A stretch of 64,000 nucleotides of DNA from assembly GCA_022605425.2 (NCBI GenBank), contig CM061250.1, positions 921,501-985,500 on the forward strand, given 5' to 3'. Origin of the DNA: Hamiltosporidium tvaerminnensis. Taxonomy: Eukaryota; Microsporidia; Dubosqiidae. Both the position numbers and the translations under genes were made by a program. Positions 1-11,180 of the stretch are shown here, one piece after another. Within the stretch, counting starts at the first letter, position 1. Each line of letters starts with the position of its first letter. A model generated the notes under the pieces. It was not told where the DNA came from and searched no databases. It saw only the letters and a list, made by a program, of their open reading frames with translations.

Positions 1-440
1 TATACACATTCTGGACCCAATAAAATTCTAGCTAAGATATATTTCAGAGATTTACATAAGGTCCACCTATAAAGTACAATGTCATACCAACAGGTATAAC
101 ATGCTACTGCTTTTTCGGCTTTAAAGGTGTTTGTTTTTATATTTCATAGGCGCTAAGTTTTCTAACCCGAGTGAGCAAAGCTAGGTTCCCACGCTTTTAC
201 ATGGAAATTACCTACGGTTCAGCTGCGATCTCAATCTGGTTACATAAAAAACACCAAGATAAATTTATAGAAGAAGTTTTGTCATTTAGTAGACCTCTCC
301 TCCTCATAACAACTCTTATAGAACAATCGAAGATGTAGTGTTGTTTTATTCCTACAAAAAATTCAAACAATGACCTCACACCAGTTTCAAACACTCATTG
401 CCAAGCAGAAAGTTTTTCCTGTAGTTATCTTCCCTCTTTT
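1..440 (-). mobile_element. 0.73-kb retroposon, copy 1 (partial)
   Basis: Partial copy of the dispersed repeat whose best copies lie at 28168-28893 and 45160-45891. It enters from the left edge of the window, so its 3' part is missing. The 5' end in element orientation lies near 440, where the sequence that is tggagggtggataatc in other copies appears as its reverse complement, somewhat mutated. It shows many point differences from the other copies. A 60-codon open frame inside it is not kept intact in other copies, so I do not regard it as coding. Confidence 0.85.
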
Positions 441-487
441 GAATTAGCGATAAAATAAATATATTTACATCTATAAAGCAGCCTATT

Positions 488-1625
488 GCACTAATAAAAG
501 GCTTCTTAAAAGTAAAGTACAGGTTGGTAGAAGAAGTCACTAAGAAAAGTTTAGAAGAAGCTCAACTTGCAAAACTATATAACGAAATAGAAAAACGAAA
601 ACTCTATTCAAAGTTATGTAGTGCAAGAAAAAATGAGCATGTGAGTGTTAGTGATTCTTCAAGATGGCTAAAGAAAGGGAACATTAGGCTGCGTGATGAA
701 GCTGTGTTCTGCTATATCCAAGATAGAAATGTATTCTGGGGGCAGTGAGTATGTGTCAACATTGCGGGAAGTCTTGTATTACTGCAGATCATCTAGCAAC
801 TCGATGTAAAAAAATGCTAGGTCATGACTACACCTGACGGCATAATAAAGTGGTTAGATGCCTACACCTACTTCTTCTAAATAGATATAAGTTTAAGTCT
901 TCAAAACGAATAAGTAGCCACTCAGTTCAAGAAATTCTTGATAATGAGTATGCGGAGATAAGAGTGGACACCAGAATTAAACTGATTTTAAAATTCGGAA
1001 TAACAGACCCGACATATTTATTTTAGATAGGAAGAAGAATAAGATAACACTCATTGAAGTAGGAATCACTTCCTAAGATTCACTTCAAATAGTTGAAACT
1101 GAGAAACTTAAGAAGTATGACCTGCTAGCCAATGAGTTGGGTCTTATTTATAAGTGTAGTGTTGAGATAATCCCTTATGTGATGACCCGGGACGGTATTG
1201 TGACAAAATACCATAAATCACATCTTAAAAGACTAGAAATACCCATGAATATTGAGGCATATATTCAGTCTATAGTACTTAAGAAGACAGTCAAATAATT
1301 TCCTTGATCGACGAAGAGGACTTGAGTCAGGACTAAATGCCGAAGAGAGCTGAGAGAAAGCGTCAATGTGTGTTATTATGAGAGCAGAGATGCAAGAGGA
1401 ACCAACACCTCTTTTAAAATAAGAGAAGAGAGAGGAAGATGGTGCAAAAAATTTTAAACCAAAAAATAAAGCACCCTTTATTTCACAAGGAGGAACCACA
1501 TTAGAGGAACCGACCAATAACATAAATAAAGAGTCGGATTTGGAAGAAGAGACAAAAGTGGTTAAAGAGGTAGAAGAAAACATATAAAAATGGTAAAAAT
1601 ATTTTCACCCAGAATTTTATTAAAT
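488..1625 (+). mobile_element. R2-type retroelement, short form, copy A (dead)
   Basis: Decayed copy of a non-LTR retrotransposon 3' region. Read with one frameshift near 748, the plus strand gives SRWLKKGNIRLRDEAVFCYI, then a CxxC...H...C zinc knuckle (CQHCGKS ... DHLATRC) and RHN-like sequence. Further on come a decayed RPD-type endonuclease motif and an acidic C-terminal tail. This order (WL..GN, IQD, CCHC, RHN, PD...E) is that of the restriction-like endonuclease end of R2/CRE-like elements. No reverse transcriptase is present. Its 5' boundary (gcactaataaaag) is the same as in the copy at 14453-15594, and its 3' end is cagaattttattaaat. It carries frameshifts and stops. Confidence 0.85.
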
Positions 1626-2311
1626 ACTAATTAAAAATGCTACAACTTACTATCTTTATTTGCTCTATGAAGAGACTGGCTCATGCAATCGCCATAACAA
1701 GCATAATTTTTACCTCATGAACACCAGGCATTGGTTTATGCACACTTCAAGTCTCTACGAATATATTTAAATCATTACACAATAAAATATTCTTTGTACT
1801 ATAAATATTCGACGGAAACTATATAGAATCAATGATAATCTCTTATCTCGATTTAGAAATTCATTCTTGCAAAAATATTTCTAAATAGCGATTTTATAAA
1901 AATAGTACAAAAAATAGAATTTCTGAATACATTTAAGACAAATATACATGCGGTTTTCGATCATTAAAATATAATTGAATATATAAGTACATATATTATG
2001 AATAAATTTGAAACCAAAGAGATACTTAAAAGCACAATTCGATCTATAATAACAATAATATTAGTACAAATTATATACTTTAGATCGATTCGAAGAAGAA
2101 TATTCAATTTTATAAATTATCCAACTAAAATATTATTTAAAATCTCATATTTTGTTTACAGAGCCTCGACAATTTATATTGTTTAAAATTACATTCTATT
2201 TTGGATCTAACATTTTAAAATGTAAATTATTTTTTTTCTATTTCTGCTAAATTGCAAATCATTTAAATTCTATAATAAAATTTACTTTTATGAAATTTTA
2301 TTGGTTAAAAT
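1626..2311. other. Gene-free AT-rich stretch
   Basis: Nothing recognisable. A 62-codon open frame at 1998-2186 is low-complexity, isoleucine-rich and lacks a CCC motif before its ATG; I consider it fortuitous. Confidence 0.5.
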
Positions 2312-2546
2312 CTTTGTTCTTAACCGTTTAAGCAATCCGCACCCCTTTGAATCTGAAAATTGGTCCAAGCACCCTCAATGAAAAAGTGTTTCGATATTTT
2401 GGAAATTTTTAGTTTATTTTGCTACAAAAAAATCATAGTTAAAATTTCTGTATGGGCTTGCGCTTTTGACTAAGGCTTCTGCTACACTCTAAAAATACCT
2501 TCCTGCACCCCTGAAAGTGCGGGCTCTGGTTAAGAACCGTATGTCT
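2312..2546. mobile_element. hAT-like MITE (non-autonomous DNA transposon)
   Basis: About 235 bp bounded by a perfect 10-bp inverted repeat, gttcttaacc at the left and ggttaagaac at the right. Inside it, near both ends, lie matching G/C-rich blocks containing gcacccct. The interior has no reading frame. Ends built around GGTTCTTAACC followed by a GCACCCC block are typical of non-autonomous hAT elements in animals. The outermost bases of both termini are mutated, and I could not define an 8-bp target duplication. Only one copy is seen in the window. Confidence 0.6.
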
Positions 2547-2620
2547 AAACCAACGTATCTTATGTGATTTGACACTGAAAAAGTTTATTTTTTTTCTTAA
2601 AATGAATTATTAAATTAAAT

Positions 2621-3340
2621 TGGTAGAGGGTGGATAATCACATAAGAAACTTTCTGCTTAGCAATGAGTGCGTGAAACTGGTTAGAAGAACATTGTTTAG
2701 AATTTTGGTGGGAATAAAACCACACTACATCTTTGGTTGTTCCATGAGATTTTTATGGGGAGGGGTGGTTTAAGAAATGGAGAAATATTTTCTATAAATT
2801 TATTTGTGGTTTTTTATGTAACTAGATTGCGATTGCAGCTAGACATGTAGGTAATTGCCATGTAAAAGCATGGAAACCCAGCCTTGCTTACTCGGGTTAA
2901 TAGACTTGGCACAAAGGAGATAAAAAACTATTTAGAGCCTAAAAGTTAAGTAGCATGTTATACCTGTTGGTATGACATCGCACTGTCTAGGTGGACCCCA
3001 TGTAAGCTTTGAGACACATCTTAGCTAGAAGTTTATTGGGTTCGGAAAGTGTAGAGTAAGTGGGAATGCTGCATATTCTTGGGAAAGCCGAGGAGGGGGC
3101 TTCGGCCTTCGATCACACTCCATGCAACGGAAATTAACGAACTCCGAGCAACTGCCTCGCCTATTAAGTAGGTTCTACACACCTGGTAGATGAAAGGCTT
3201 TGAGACATAGGTATCGCAGGGGGTACTGATGAAGTATTTAGGTAGCAGTCATTTATCTTAAACCTAAAACTGCGTTAATGTCATGAAAGCAAATATAACA
3301 CTTGCCACTATTTTAAAAAGATGTAATATTTTTAAATAAA
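2621..3340 (+). mobile_element. 0.73-kb retroposon, copy 2
   Basis: Nearly full-length plus-strand copy of the dispersed repeat. It starts at tggtagagggtggataatc and ends at the shared tail tttttaaataaa. The flanks ttattaaattaaat (2607-2620) and ttatcaaattattg (3341-3354) match at 10 of 14 positions, a plausible eroded target-site duplication. The GC-rich core near 3060-3230 is well conserved with the other copies. No coding capacity. Confidence 0.85.
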
Positions 3341-4190
3341 TTATCAAATTATTGAATAACTTTTTCTATATATTTAATCTTTATATTTAATAAATTGTAT
3401 CAATAAATCAACTCCATTCAATGAAGCTGCTATCTTCTTTAAGAATCAATATAAAGCATTTTTTACACTAATTTTATATACTTTAGTTGAAATGAATAAT
3501 CTTAAATTAAATATATAAAAAACAACAAATACTATTCATATATATTTAATGAATAGCAGTTATGCCGATGGTAAAACTTAAATGTAATTTGTATTTAGAA
3601 TTACAAAATTGTTAACATTTAAAATTTAACATGTTAAAAATCTAAAGATATTTATGATTTATGTAAATTACCGCATCTAGATTAAAACGGTTGAGAAATC
3701 CAATAAACATTCGAAATCGATTCAAAATTATAATCTTTCAAACTTCAGAAAATATTAAACCTAAAAAAACCTGTAAATATTCTTTATAAGTTAGGATGAC
3801 AATATCTTGTTAAATTCAACAGTTATATTCTTTATAAGTTAGAATGACAATATCTTGTTAAATTCAATAGTTAAAAAAGAGATGTAATTCAGAAGAATGT
3901 TAAAATAAAAAATTTACATAAATTTAGAAGTTAAATTATTTAATTTTATTTAAAGCATTACGTTTAGAATCTCTTGTATATTTGCTTTACCATGAATTTC
4001 GATATTTACAGAAATTTATTTTTAAAGCTCCTATTTATTTTTTGTTTGGAGCCTTTTTTTAATTCTATATTCTCGATCTTTAAACATGATTTTAGTTTGA
4101 AGTTCAAATTTAAAATTTTTTATTAAATTAAATACACTTTCTGATGAGTGAAGAAATAACAATTTTATTAAAATTTTTCTTTTACACCAT
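3341..4190. repeat. AT-rich spacer with a 48-bp tandem duplication
   Basis: Gene-free. The only structure is a direct duplication with a 48-bp period at about 3777-3873, in which tctttataagttag recurs at 3781 and 3829 with a few mismatches. Otherwise nothing is recognisable before the V-ATPase gene. Confidence 0.7.
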
Positions 4191-4199
4191 CCCATAGTA

Positions 4200-5297
4200 A
4201 TGTATCTTTTTATTGGTTTACCGTATGATTTTGATGAAGAATGCAATTCTGAATCCTTATTAAGAGAAATACGACATTTAACAAAATCAGAAACCGAAAT
4301 AATTTCTTTACCTAGATTTCGATTTTCATCTTTAGAATTTATGATGAAACATGTTGAAGATTTAGATAAATTGGAAATTCAAACTACAGAAACATTTTTT
4401 ATAATTTTAAAAAATGTTAAAAACAAGTTACAACCGGAAAAGAAAGAATTCGGTGAAATTTATATAAACGATAGCACTATTGATTTTTATATTAAGAAAT
4501 TCAAATGGTCTTCTGATCGATACGATGATGAAAGTCTTTTAAAGGAAATTTTAGAAAGCTTACATGATTCTTATAAGACTTTAAAAAATAGTTATTTGCA
4601 AAAAACACAAAATTATGAAAAAATAGTTAAAGAATACGAAAAAATGAACAGAGAAACCAAAGGAAATCTTAAAGAAATGAATATTTCAGGATTGATAAAT
4701 TATGAAGAGCCAGAAACACAGTTTATAAAGAAATTTTATGTTGTAGTAAATAAATCAGATGAAAAGGAATTTCTTTCTTTACTTAGAAATATAGAATTCA
4801 TACATTTTGATAGTATTTCCGTTATTGTTTCTGATAATGACTATATTTTATTTTCTTTCGTCGGAATAAAAAGTAAAGAAAATGAGATTAAAAAGAAAAT
4901 TCAAGAAAAAGGATATTTTTTGAAAAATCATGATTTAAAAAAGGGGGAATATGAGAAGAGACAGGAAATAAATAATAAAATTTCAAAGGATTATGAAATT
5001 ACATCAAATAATTACAAAATATCCTTAAATTCATTATTTGTAGAAATATTTATTTTAATGATTCATATAAAATATTTAAAAGTTTATATGGAATGTGTTT
5101 TGAGATATGGAATACCGTGTAATTATGTGTATTTTGTTTGTTGGAATAAATTCGATGATTATTTATTCAACAAATGGAAAAAGGTAATAAAAAATTGGAG
5201 GTTTTCTAAAAGAATATCAATTAGTTCATCTTTTGAAGAAAGTGATAACGAATTAGAATGTGCATTTTCAAAAATAGAATGTAAATTCGATGAATAA
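4200..5297 (+). CDS. VMA5: V-type H+-ATPase subunit C (Vma5)
   Basis: 365-residue protein recognised as subunit C of the V1 sector of the vacuolar proton pump, which links the catalytic head to the membrane sector and controls its reversible assembly. Family features in order: an FKW motif at residues 101-103, a long charged helical stretch at about 115-160 (the foot/neck helices), a VVVN segment near 181, DNDYILFSFVGIKSKE at about 212-227, and the diagnostic C-terminal block HIKYLKVYMECVLRYGIP at 289-306. The family norm is HxKxLRVFVESVLRYGLP. The length is close to the usual 380-390. A CCC motif lies 7-9 bases before the ATG, supporting this start. An AATAAA follows the stop codon directly. 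It is a single gene on the plus strand, with no sign of damage. Confidence 0.93.
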   Translation: MYLFIGLPYDFDEECNSESLLREIRHLTKSETEIISLPRFRFSSLEFMMKHVEDLDKLEIQTTETFFIILKNVKNKLQPEKKEFGEIYINDSTIDFYIKKFKWSSDRYDDESLLKEILESLHDSYKTLKNSYLQKTQNYEKIVKEYEKMNRETKGNLKEMNISGLINYEEPETQFIKKFYVVVNKSDEKEFLSLLRNIEFIHFDSISVIVSDNDYILFSFVGIKSKENEIKKKIQEKGYFLKNHDLKKGEYEKRQEINNKISKDYEITSNNYKISLNSLFVEIFILMIHIKYLKVYMECVLRYGIPCNYVYFVCWNKFDDYLFNKWKKVIKNWRFSKRISISSSFEESDNELECAFSKIECKFDE

Positions 5298-6104
5298 TTA
5301 ATAAAATTATTTAAGAATTGGTATATTATTTGTAATTATTTTTAAAAAATTTTAAAAATATTTTTTCTATTATATTCGATCTAAATTACTTTATTATTTT
5401 TTTGGTTAAACTTTAAAAGATTTTAGATATTTGGTAACAGATTATTACGAATATTTTTTTTAGAAAACCTACAAATATTTATCGATTCTTTACAAGTTTT
5501 TTGGTAATAGTGTTACTTTTAAAATTATATGAATTACAAATGAAGTAATTTACGACAAGATGTATTAAAAAAATCTCATCTAAATTATTTAGAATGTTTA
5601 CATATTTTTAATGATTTTTTTTATTTTTATTTCAATATCTTTCTTAATATATCAAATACTTTTACTTCTTAGATTTCGAGCTATGATTTATTTTCTTATT
5701 TTTAAACTTTTGTTTCTTCGATTGGAATAGTCTGATATTACTCCTCAAATAATTTTAAACATTTATAATAGATAAATTTTGTTCCGCTTGATTTTCGGTT
5801 TAACAAAGAGTGACACCTCGTGAATTATTTGTTTCATTGTATATTTTCTTTAATATTTTCGATTTTTATGATTTAACATTTGAAATATTTTTTTTAAAGT
5901 AAAAGACAGGGATAATTACTTACAAATTTTAATAAAGGATTTTAAGGTAACCAATGAGAATTCGTCGTTAATTTATAAATAATGTCTTATTAAGATTCGT
6001 AAACTTTAAAGAAAATAAAATATTACAATCGAACTTTTTTAAAAAACGAAGAAGGTATATTGTATCTTTTTTGCAAAATATATGAAATTATTTTTATTAA
6101 ACGA
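5298..6104. other. Gene-free AT-rich stretch
   Basis: 3' flank of the V-ATPase gene. Homopolymer T and A runs only; I see no gene or repeat. Confidence 0.5.
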
Positions 6105-6345
6105 ATTTCATCCCCACCATTCGGGGAGCAGAATTGGCTTGACGTATTCCCTGCTTGTTGTAAGAGGCGACTAAAAGGAACTACTCCTCCAGGTTGGGCG
6201 TAAGGCTAACAACCCATTTTTAAAACACCTTGTTATAAACCAAAAAAAATAAACAAAGTAACTTGAAAGCTACCAGTGAGCGGCATTACTGGGGAACCCG
6301 AGGCCTGTGCCGAACTGTAGTGCTGAAGATGAATGAATAATGTAA
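6105..6345. mobile_element. GC-rich dispersed repeat, copy 1
   Basis: About 240 bp of distinctly GC-rich sequence in an AT-rich setting. It opens with the hairpin ccccaccattcgggg and is related throughout to 49215-49470; shared blocks include gcagaattggcttg, cgactaaaag, gggcgtaaggctaac and caccttgtta. It has no reading frame. It lies about 45 bp beyond the stop codon of the Prp22-like gene, so it may sit in that gene's 3' flank. From memory it resembles the 5' ends of LINE or SINE elements common in arthropods, but I cannot confirm this. Confidence 0.6.
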
Positions 6346-6391
6346 AAAATAAAAAATGAGTATTTAATTAATTATTCTTATAAAATATACT

Positions 6392-8821
6392 TTAAAATTT
6401 ATGTCGATTGTAAACGATTTTTGGTTTTCTTAAATAATTTTGATCTTCTTTACGATTATTAAACAAAGGTTTTATTTCATTAGATATACAATAAAAATTG
6501 TTTGATGATTTGAACAAGATATCGGGTGTGATTTTTAAACAATTTATCATATATTGTTTCTTAGAAGTTATAATATCCAAATATATAATTAAATCAGGGG
6601 TTTCGGAATATAGAACACTCGAAGGGTGTATAAAATATTCGTTTTTATCATCTAGTGTAGTATAACTGAAATTAGATCGTTTACAAACGTTTCTAAAAAA
6701 ACCACAGGAAATCGAATAAATGATTAATTCATCTTTTCCATAGCATCTTTTAATCTTATCTGTCTTTTCGTAATCAAAATTATGATTTTTGTTAAATTTT
6801 AAAAATTGGTTTTTGATTTGATCAATCATCTTTTGGACATTTTTAAGGCTAAAATAATTAAGAAAATTGGTTTTACAAAATTCTCGAGAAAAATCAGTCA
6901 TGGCCCATTGTTTGTAAATTTTAAGGTAAGAAAAATGATCGCCTTTTTCATCACAGAAATTTTCTTTTACTTTTAAAAATATTGCAAAATTTTTATCGTT
7001 TTTTCTTATTTCTTCATATATATTTTGAACATTTAACATACAACAAATAATTAGAACTTCTTCAAAAACACCTAATAATTCACCAATAATCAAAATCTTA
7101 CTATATTTTATATTTAAAGGTATTTCTGCCATTTTATTTCCTGTATCTGTTAATTTTATCTGAGGTTCACCTTTTTTATATAAATCTCTACTATCCTGAT
7201 TCAATTCTTCAATACCATTCAACCAATATAATTCTTCTAATGCTTTAAATATTTTCTCATTTATTGGTTTATCAATCATTTCAAATTCAAAAATATTTCG
7301 AATACCTAACCATAATAATGAAATTATTACTTCTGAAAAATCACATCTAAGTGATTCTGGTATCGGCTCATCAAGAAATTCATTATATTCATTTTCGGTA
7401 TATAATCTATAAACAAATCCTTCTTTACATCTACCAACTCTACCAGAACGTTGAATAGCCTGAGCTTTTGATATTTTTACAGTTTCTAAAATATCACATT
7501 TATAATATTTTTTTTGTTTAAAAAACCCGCAATCAATAACATAAGTCAAATCCGGAATTGTAATTGATGTTTCAGCAATATTTGTACTCAGAATTATTTT
7601 TCTTCTATCGTATTTTTCAAACACATTTTGTTGATACTCTTTAGAAATTCCACTATAAAGTTTGAATATTATTGGTTGGGAATCTTTCTCCATAGCTATA
7701 TTATTTAATTCTGTATTTAGATATACAAAGACATCATCTATTTCGTTTTTACCAGTTAAAAATGCTAAAATATCACCATCCTTGGTATTCTTATGTATTT
7801 CAATGATAGTTTTAGCGGTTTCATTTATATGATTTTCACATGAATATTTTAAGAAATTTGTTTGAATTGGGAATCTTTGTGCAAAAATTTGAATTATTGG
7901 ACAGTCATTGAAAAATCTAGAAAATTTATAACTATTTAAAGTTGCGCTCATAATTATTAATTTTATTTTCGAAGATTGATTGTTTCTAAAATAACTGATT
8001 AATAAATCTATATTTAAAGATCTCTCGTGTGTTTCATCGAGAATTATTATATCATTTTCCAAAAATCTTTTATTTTTTATTTCTCTCAATAGAATACCCT
8101 CGGTAACAAATTTTATTCTTGTTTTTCTTGATGTAACATTTTTAAATCTTATTTTATAACCAACGAGTTCACCTAAATGTGTTTTCAATTGTTCAGATAC
8201 TGATTTGGCGACTGATATTGCTGCTATTCTTCTCGGTTGTGTACATACGATCTTATTATAATATGGCAATAGAAATTGAGGTAATTGTGTGGTTTTTCCA
8301 CACCCGGTTGATCCTTCTATTATTACAACCGAATTTCGTTTGATTGCATTTATTATTTCATATTTCTTTTCAAAAATTGGCAAATCGTTTTCTTTAGATG
8401 TTATTTCTTTTGTTTCGTTAGAAAATAATTGATTTTCGAATTTATTTATCGTAAATTCATCCGAAAAATCTTCATTTTTCCCGTTCAATTTTCGATAATT
8501 TAAATCCAAGTGCAAATATCTTTCTTTGATTTTTCTAATAAATAGTGGCAAATTATTATTTATTTTAATACTTGAGATATTGATAATGTTTCTATCATCA
8601 GTTAAAGATTTAATATTGTTTTTGTTGTTTATTATCTCACAATAGAAATTTTTAAGTTTAATAATCAATTCCATTTCTAATTTACTTTCAATTTCTGATA
8701 AATTATTATTTTCTAAAAGGTGTAAAATATATTCGGTTAAAGTTTTATCATCTACATTTAAATGTTCACGAATGAATTCACTTAACTTTATCAATCGATA
8801 TATTTTTTCAAATTCATCCAT
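6392..8821 (-). CDS. PRP22: DEAH-box RNA helicase, Prp22/DHX8-like
   Basis: 809-residue spliceosomal-type DEAH/RHA RNA helicase. Motif I GSTGCGKTTQ at about 170, motif II DETH at about 262 (DEAH with A to T), motif III SAT at about 292, STNIAETSITI at about 412 and motif VI QRSGRVGR at about 457 are all present. They are followed by the winged-helix/ratchet region and the OB fold (FFRN, YTTLDDKNEYFIHPSSVLY) typical of Prp proteins. The first 60 residues (IYRLIKLSEFIREHLNVDDK and on) match the N-terminal helical domain of DHX8/Prp22, which releases mRNA from the spliceosome. The S1 domain normally found next in DHX8 is missing. Prp2 or Prp16 are alternatives. The start is the ATG at 8821, with CCCC seven bases upstream; a TTG one codon earlier is not a likely start. 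Confidence 0.88.
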   Translation of the reverse strand: MDEFEKIYRLIKLSEFIREHLNVDDKTLTEYILHLLENNNLSEIESKLEMELIIKLKNFYCEIINNKNNIKSLTDDRNIINISSIKINNNLPLFIRKIKERYLHLDLNYRKLNGKNEDFSDEFTINKFENQLFSNETKEITSKENDLPIFEKKYEIINAIKRNSVVIIEGSTGCGKTTQLPQFLLPYYNKIVCTQPRRIAAISVAKSVSEQLKTHLGELVGYKIRFKNVTSRKTRIKFVTEGILLREIKNKRFLENDIIILDETHERSLNIDLLISYFRNNQSSKIKLIIMSATLNSYKFSRFFNDCPIIQIFAQRFPIQTNFLKYSCENHINETAKTIIEIHKNTKDGDILAFLTGKNEIDDVFVYLNTELNNIAMEKDSQPIIFKLYSGISKEYQQNVFEKYDRRKIILSTNIAETSITIPDLTYVIDCGFFKQKKYYKCDILETVKISKAQAIQRSGRVGRCKEGFVYRLYTENEYNEFLDEPIPESLRCDFSEVIISLLWLGIRNIFEFEMIDKPINEKIFKALEELYWLNGIEELNQDSRDLYKKGEPQIKLTDTGNKMAEIPLNIKYSKILIIGELLGVFEEVLIICCMLNVQNIYEEIRKNDKNFAIFLKVKENFCDEKGDHFSYLKIYKQWAMTDFSREFCKTNFLNYFSLKNVQKMIDQIKNQFLKFNKNHNFDYEKTDKIKRCYGKDELIIYSISCGFFRNVCKRSNFSYTTLDDKNEYFIHPSSVLYSETPDLIIYLDIITSKKQYMINCLKITPDILFKSSNNFYCISNEIKPLFNNRKEDQNYLRKPKIVYNRHKF

Positions 8822-8828
8822 CAATAAA

Positions 8829-8832
8829 GGGG
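8829..8832 (-). promoter_or_regulatory. CCC start motif of the Prp22-like gene
   Basis: On the minus strand ACCCCTTT lies seven bases before the ATG at 8821. Short C-runs just before the start codon are a known microsporidian transcription/start signal. Its position supports the ATG start. Confidence 0.6.
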
Positions 8833-10388
8833 TATTTAATATAATATTTCAATATATGTGAAAACAGTTACAGTTTGATTATGTTTCAAAGAATTCAAGA
8901 TACATTGAAGCAATTAGAAAATTTAAAACATATAATAAATCAATTAAACGTCTTCTTTGTTTACAAATCAAATCAATAATAAATTTAAATATTTTTATTT
9001 TCTGATTTAATTTATTTTGTATCATTTATAGAAATATCTATATGGAATATTCCTGGTATGGTTTTCTATTTATCTATTATGAAGATAATTGTTTCTTAAA
9101 AAAAGGAATTAAATTTTATTTAAGACTCTTGGTAGGTATATTTTAAGCTGTGAAACTCTCAAATTACTTATAAAGAAATATAGAAAATTAATTTTAAACA
9201 AAATATTTGTAAAATGTCGAATATTAAAAGACATAGTACATTTTAAAAAATCCTGGTAATAACCAAAACAGATTTCCGAGAAGAAGTAACATTTAGATGA
9301 TGGCAAGTTTACTTCTGTATATACTACATAAAATCAAGAAGGATGTGATTTTAGCTTTGTATAAATCTCTCAATTTAATATAGAAAACAAATATGTGGAA
9401 AATCGATGAAGCAGAATTCCAGAAATTTAAACTTAGTCTAATTTGTTTTATATCAAGCAAATGTCAATATTGTGATACAACATAAAATTAATTTCGAATC
9501 AAGAGACTTGAGAAACAATAACAAATTTACAAAGAATTTTAATGGTTTAAATCGAAGATTATATTTTTTATTGGTAAATAGATAATTCCTCAATATTTTA
9601 TAAACACAAACAACGTTATTCGGTTACACAAAAATATTCGAAAAAATATTAAGATATTGAAATTAAGATTAAGAAAATAATATTAATATTTTTCAAAATA
9701 AATATTTAAACTATTACAACCAAGTATTTGACCTAAATATAAAGAATTAGAAAGCTGTAAATCTCTTCAGGAGATTCGATACAGTATCTTTAATTCTAAA
9801 AATCAGTTATTATAACTTCTTAGGAAATTAACAGTCATATTTAATAAATAAAATTTTATCTCGTGTCTGTTAACTTCTAACATTAAAGATTTAGTATTTC
9901 AAAATATATTTTTAAAAACCCGTAAGTTCTATTTAACTAGAAGCAAAATCTATCAGTAATATCGAAGAAGACAGTAAAATCTTTATTTTTTTCAGTCCGA
10001 GATCCGAGATTTAAGAAAATACATAAAGCACTTTGGAAGGATATATCGAAACTATATAATAAACTCCTCTAATAGAAGTACAATTTATTTCTGCACAAAC
10101 TTATCTAAATTAAGAATGTTATGAAGGATCGAAAATTTAAAAAAATAACACATTATGGTAATAATATTGCTCTTTTTAGGATTTAACTGAATAATAAATA
10201 AAAATAAAATATAAATCAATTCGAATAAAAAAAAACGACCAAGATATATACAGACTTTTAAATTACACTGTCTAATGGTATTTTAATACTTTTTTTATTG
10301 ATATATGAACTGAAAATTTTAATATTTTTTTTTACTTTAAACCGTTTTTAAAAATAAACTATAATTTACAAAATTTTATCGAAATTTT
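8833..10388. other. Gene-free AT-rich stretch
   Basis: About 1.5 kb between two minus-strand genes. It contains the 5' flank of the helicase gene and the 3' flank of GPN1. One 65-codon frame (9109-9306, minus) has no CCC motif and no family features. I see nothing else. Confidence 0.5.
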
Positions 10389-11180
10389 TTATTCAAAAAC
10401 TACCCGGAAAAAATCTTCTTTTCCCGTTCCATCTAAACTCGATACACAAGCACATTTTACATTTTTATAAAACTCTTCGAAATAGAGACACATAGATGAA
10501 AGTATTGGTGTATTCATTTCATCTTCAGGTAAAGATTCTCTAAACTTTTCATAATCTCGTATCCATTCTATAATATTTTCTGTGTCTTCAGATAAATCTA
10601 TTTTGTTAAATACACATATCGTTTCTAAATCAAATCTACATTTCAATGAGACTGCATACAACATGTTTGACATAAAAATATCATGTTTATGAGACAGAGG
10701 AGCGTCTATGATATATAACAGCTTTATATCATATAAAGGTTTGAACTCACCATTATCGGTAGAACCAATATTTTTTAATAGCGAAACCAAAGCCATTCCT
10801 GGCGATGACCATGTAAATGCTTCGATTTGTCCGGGTGTATCAATTATGATGAATTTTTCTGTAAATTTATCCATAATTTTATGAAATTCTAGTAAATAAA
10901 GATTTAATGATGTAAGAATTCCACCATTCGGTCCCAATTCGTGTTTTTGCATTACTGATGTATAATTTATTGTATCTCTAATATCTGTAGTATATGTATT
11001 TTCAGAAAGTGTTGCCGGATCAAGATTTATTGTGTGAACCAAATCATCTTTATCTTCTTCTGTATCCAGATCTTCTTTTCTATATTTCTCATGTATCCAT
11101 TCTAATAGAGTCGAACAAAATGTCGATTTTCCACTACCCGCCATACCTACAATAATAAAAATAGTATTTCTATCTTCCAT
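10389..11180 (-). CDS. GPN1: GPN-loop GTPase 1 (Npa3/XAB1)
   Basis: 263-residue GTPase of the GPN family, needed for assembly and nuclear import of RNA polymerase II. It has G1 GMAGSGKST (12-20), INLDPA (51-56), the GPN loop GPNGG (83-87), DTPGQIEAFTW (114-124), FMSNMLYA (169-176), the guanine-specificity motif NKID (192-195) and a terminal SSLDGTG (247-253). DTPGQIE[V/A]FTW separates GPN1 from GPN2 and GPN3. The long acidic C-terminal tail of human or yeast GPN1 (about 370-385 residues) is absent, as expected for compact microsporidian proteins. A CCC motif lies two bases before the ATG. The stop codon is embedded in GAATAAA, so stop and poly(A) signal overlap. Confidence 0.95.
   Translation of the reverse strand: MEDRNTIFIIVGMAGSGKSTFCSTLLEWIHEKYRKEDLDTEEDKDDLVHTINLDPATLSENTYTTDIRDTINYTSVMQKHELGPNGGILTSLNLYLLEFHKIMDKFTEKFIIIDTPGQIEAFTWSSPGMALVSLLKNIGSTDNGEFKPLYDIKLLYIIDAPLSHKHDIFMSNMLYAVSLKCRFDLETICVFNKIDLSEDTENIIEWIRDYEKFRESLPEDEMNTPILSSMCLYFEEFYKNVKCACVSSLDGTGKEDFFRVVFE

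Noticed and set aside
3215-3245. Hammerhead ribozyme in the retroposon (ctgatgaag)
   Set aside because: Other copies read ctgatggag, and the GAAA core with the required stems is not found.
8822-8824. Upstream TTG start for the helicase
   Set aside because: Eukaryotic initiation at TTG is unlikely; the next codon is ATG with a well-spaced CCCC motif.
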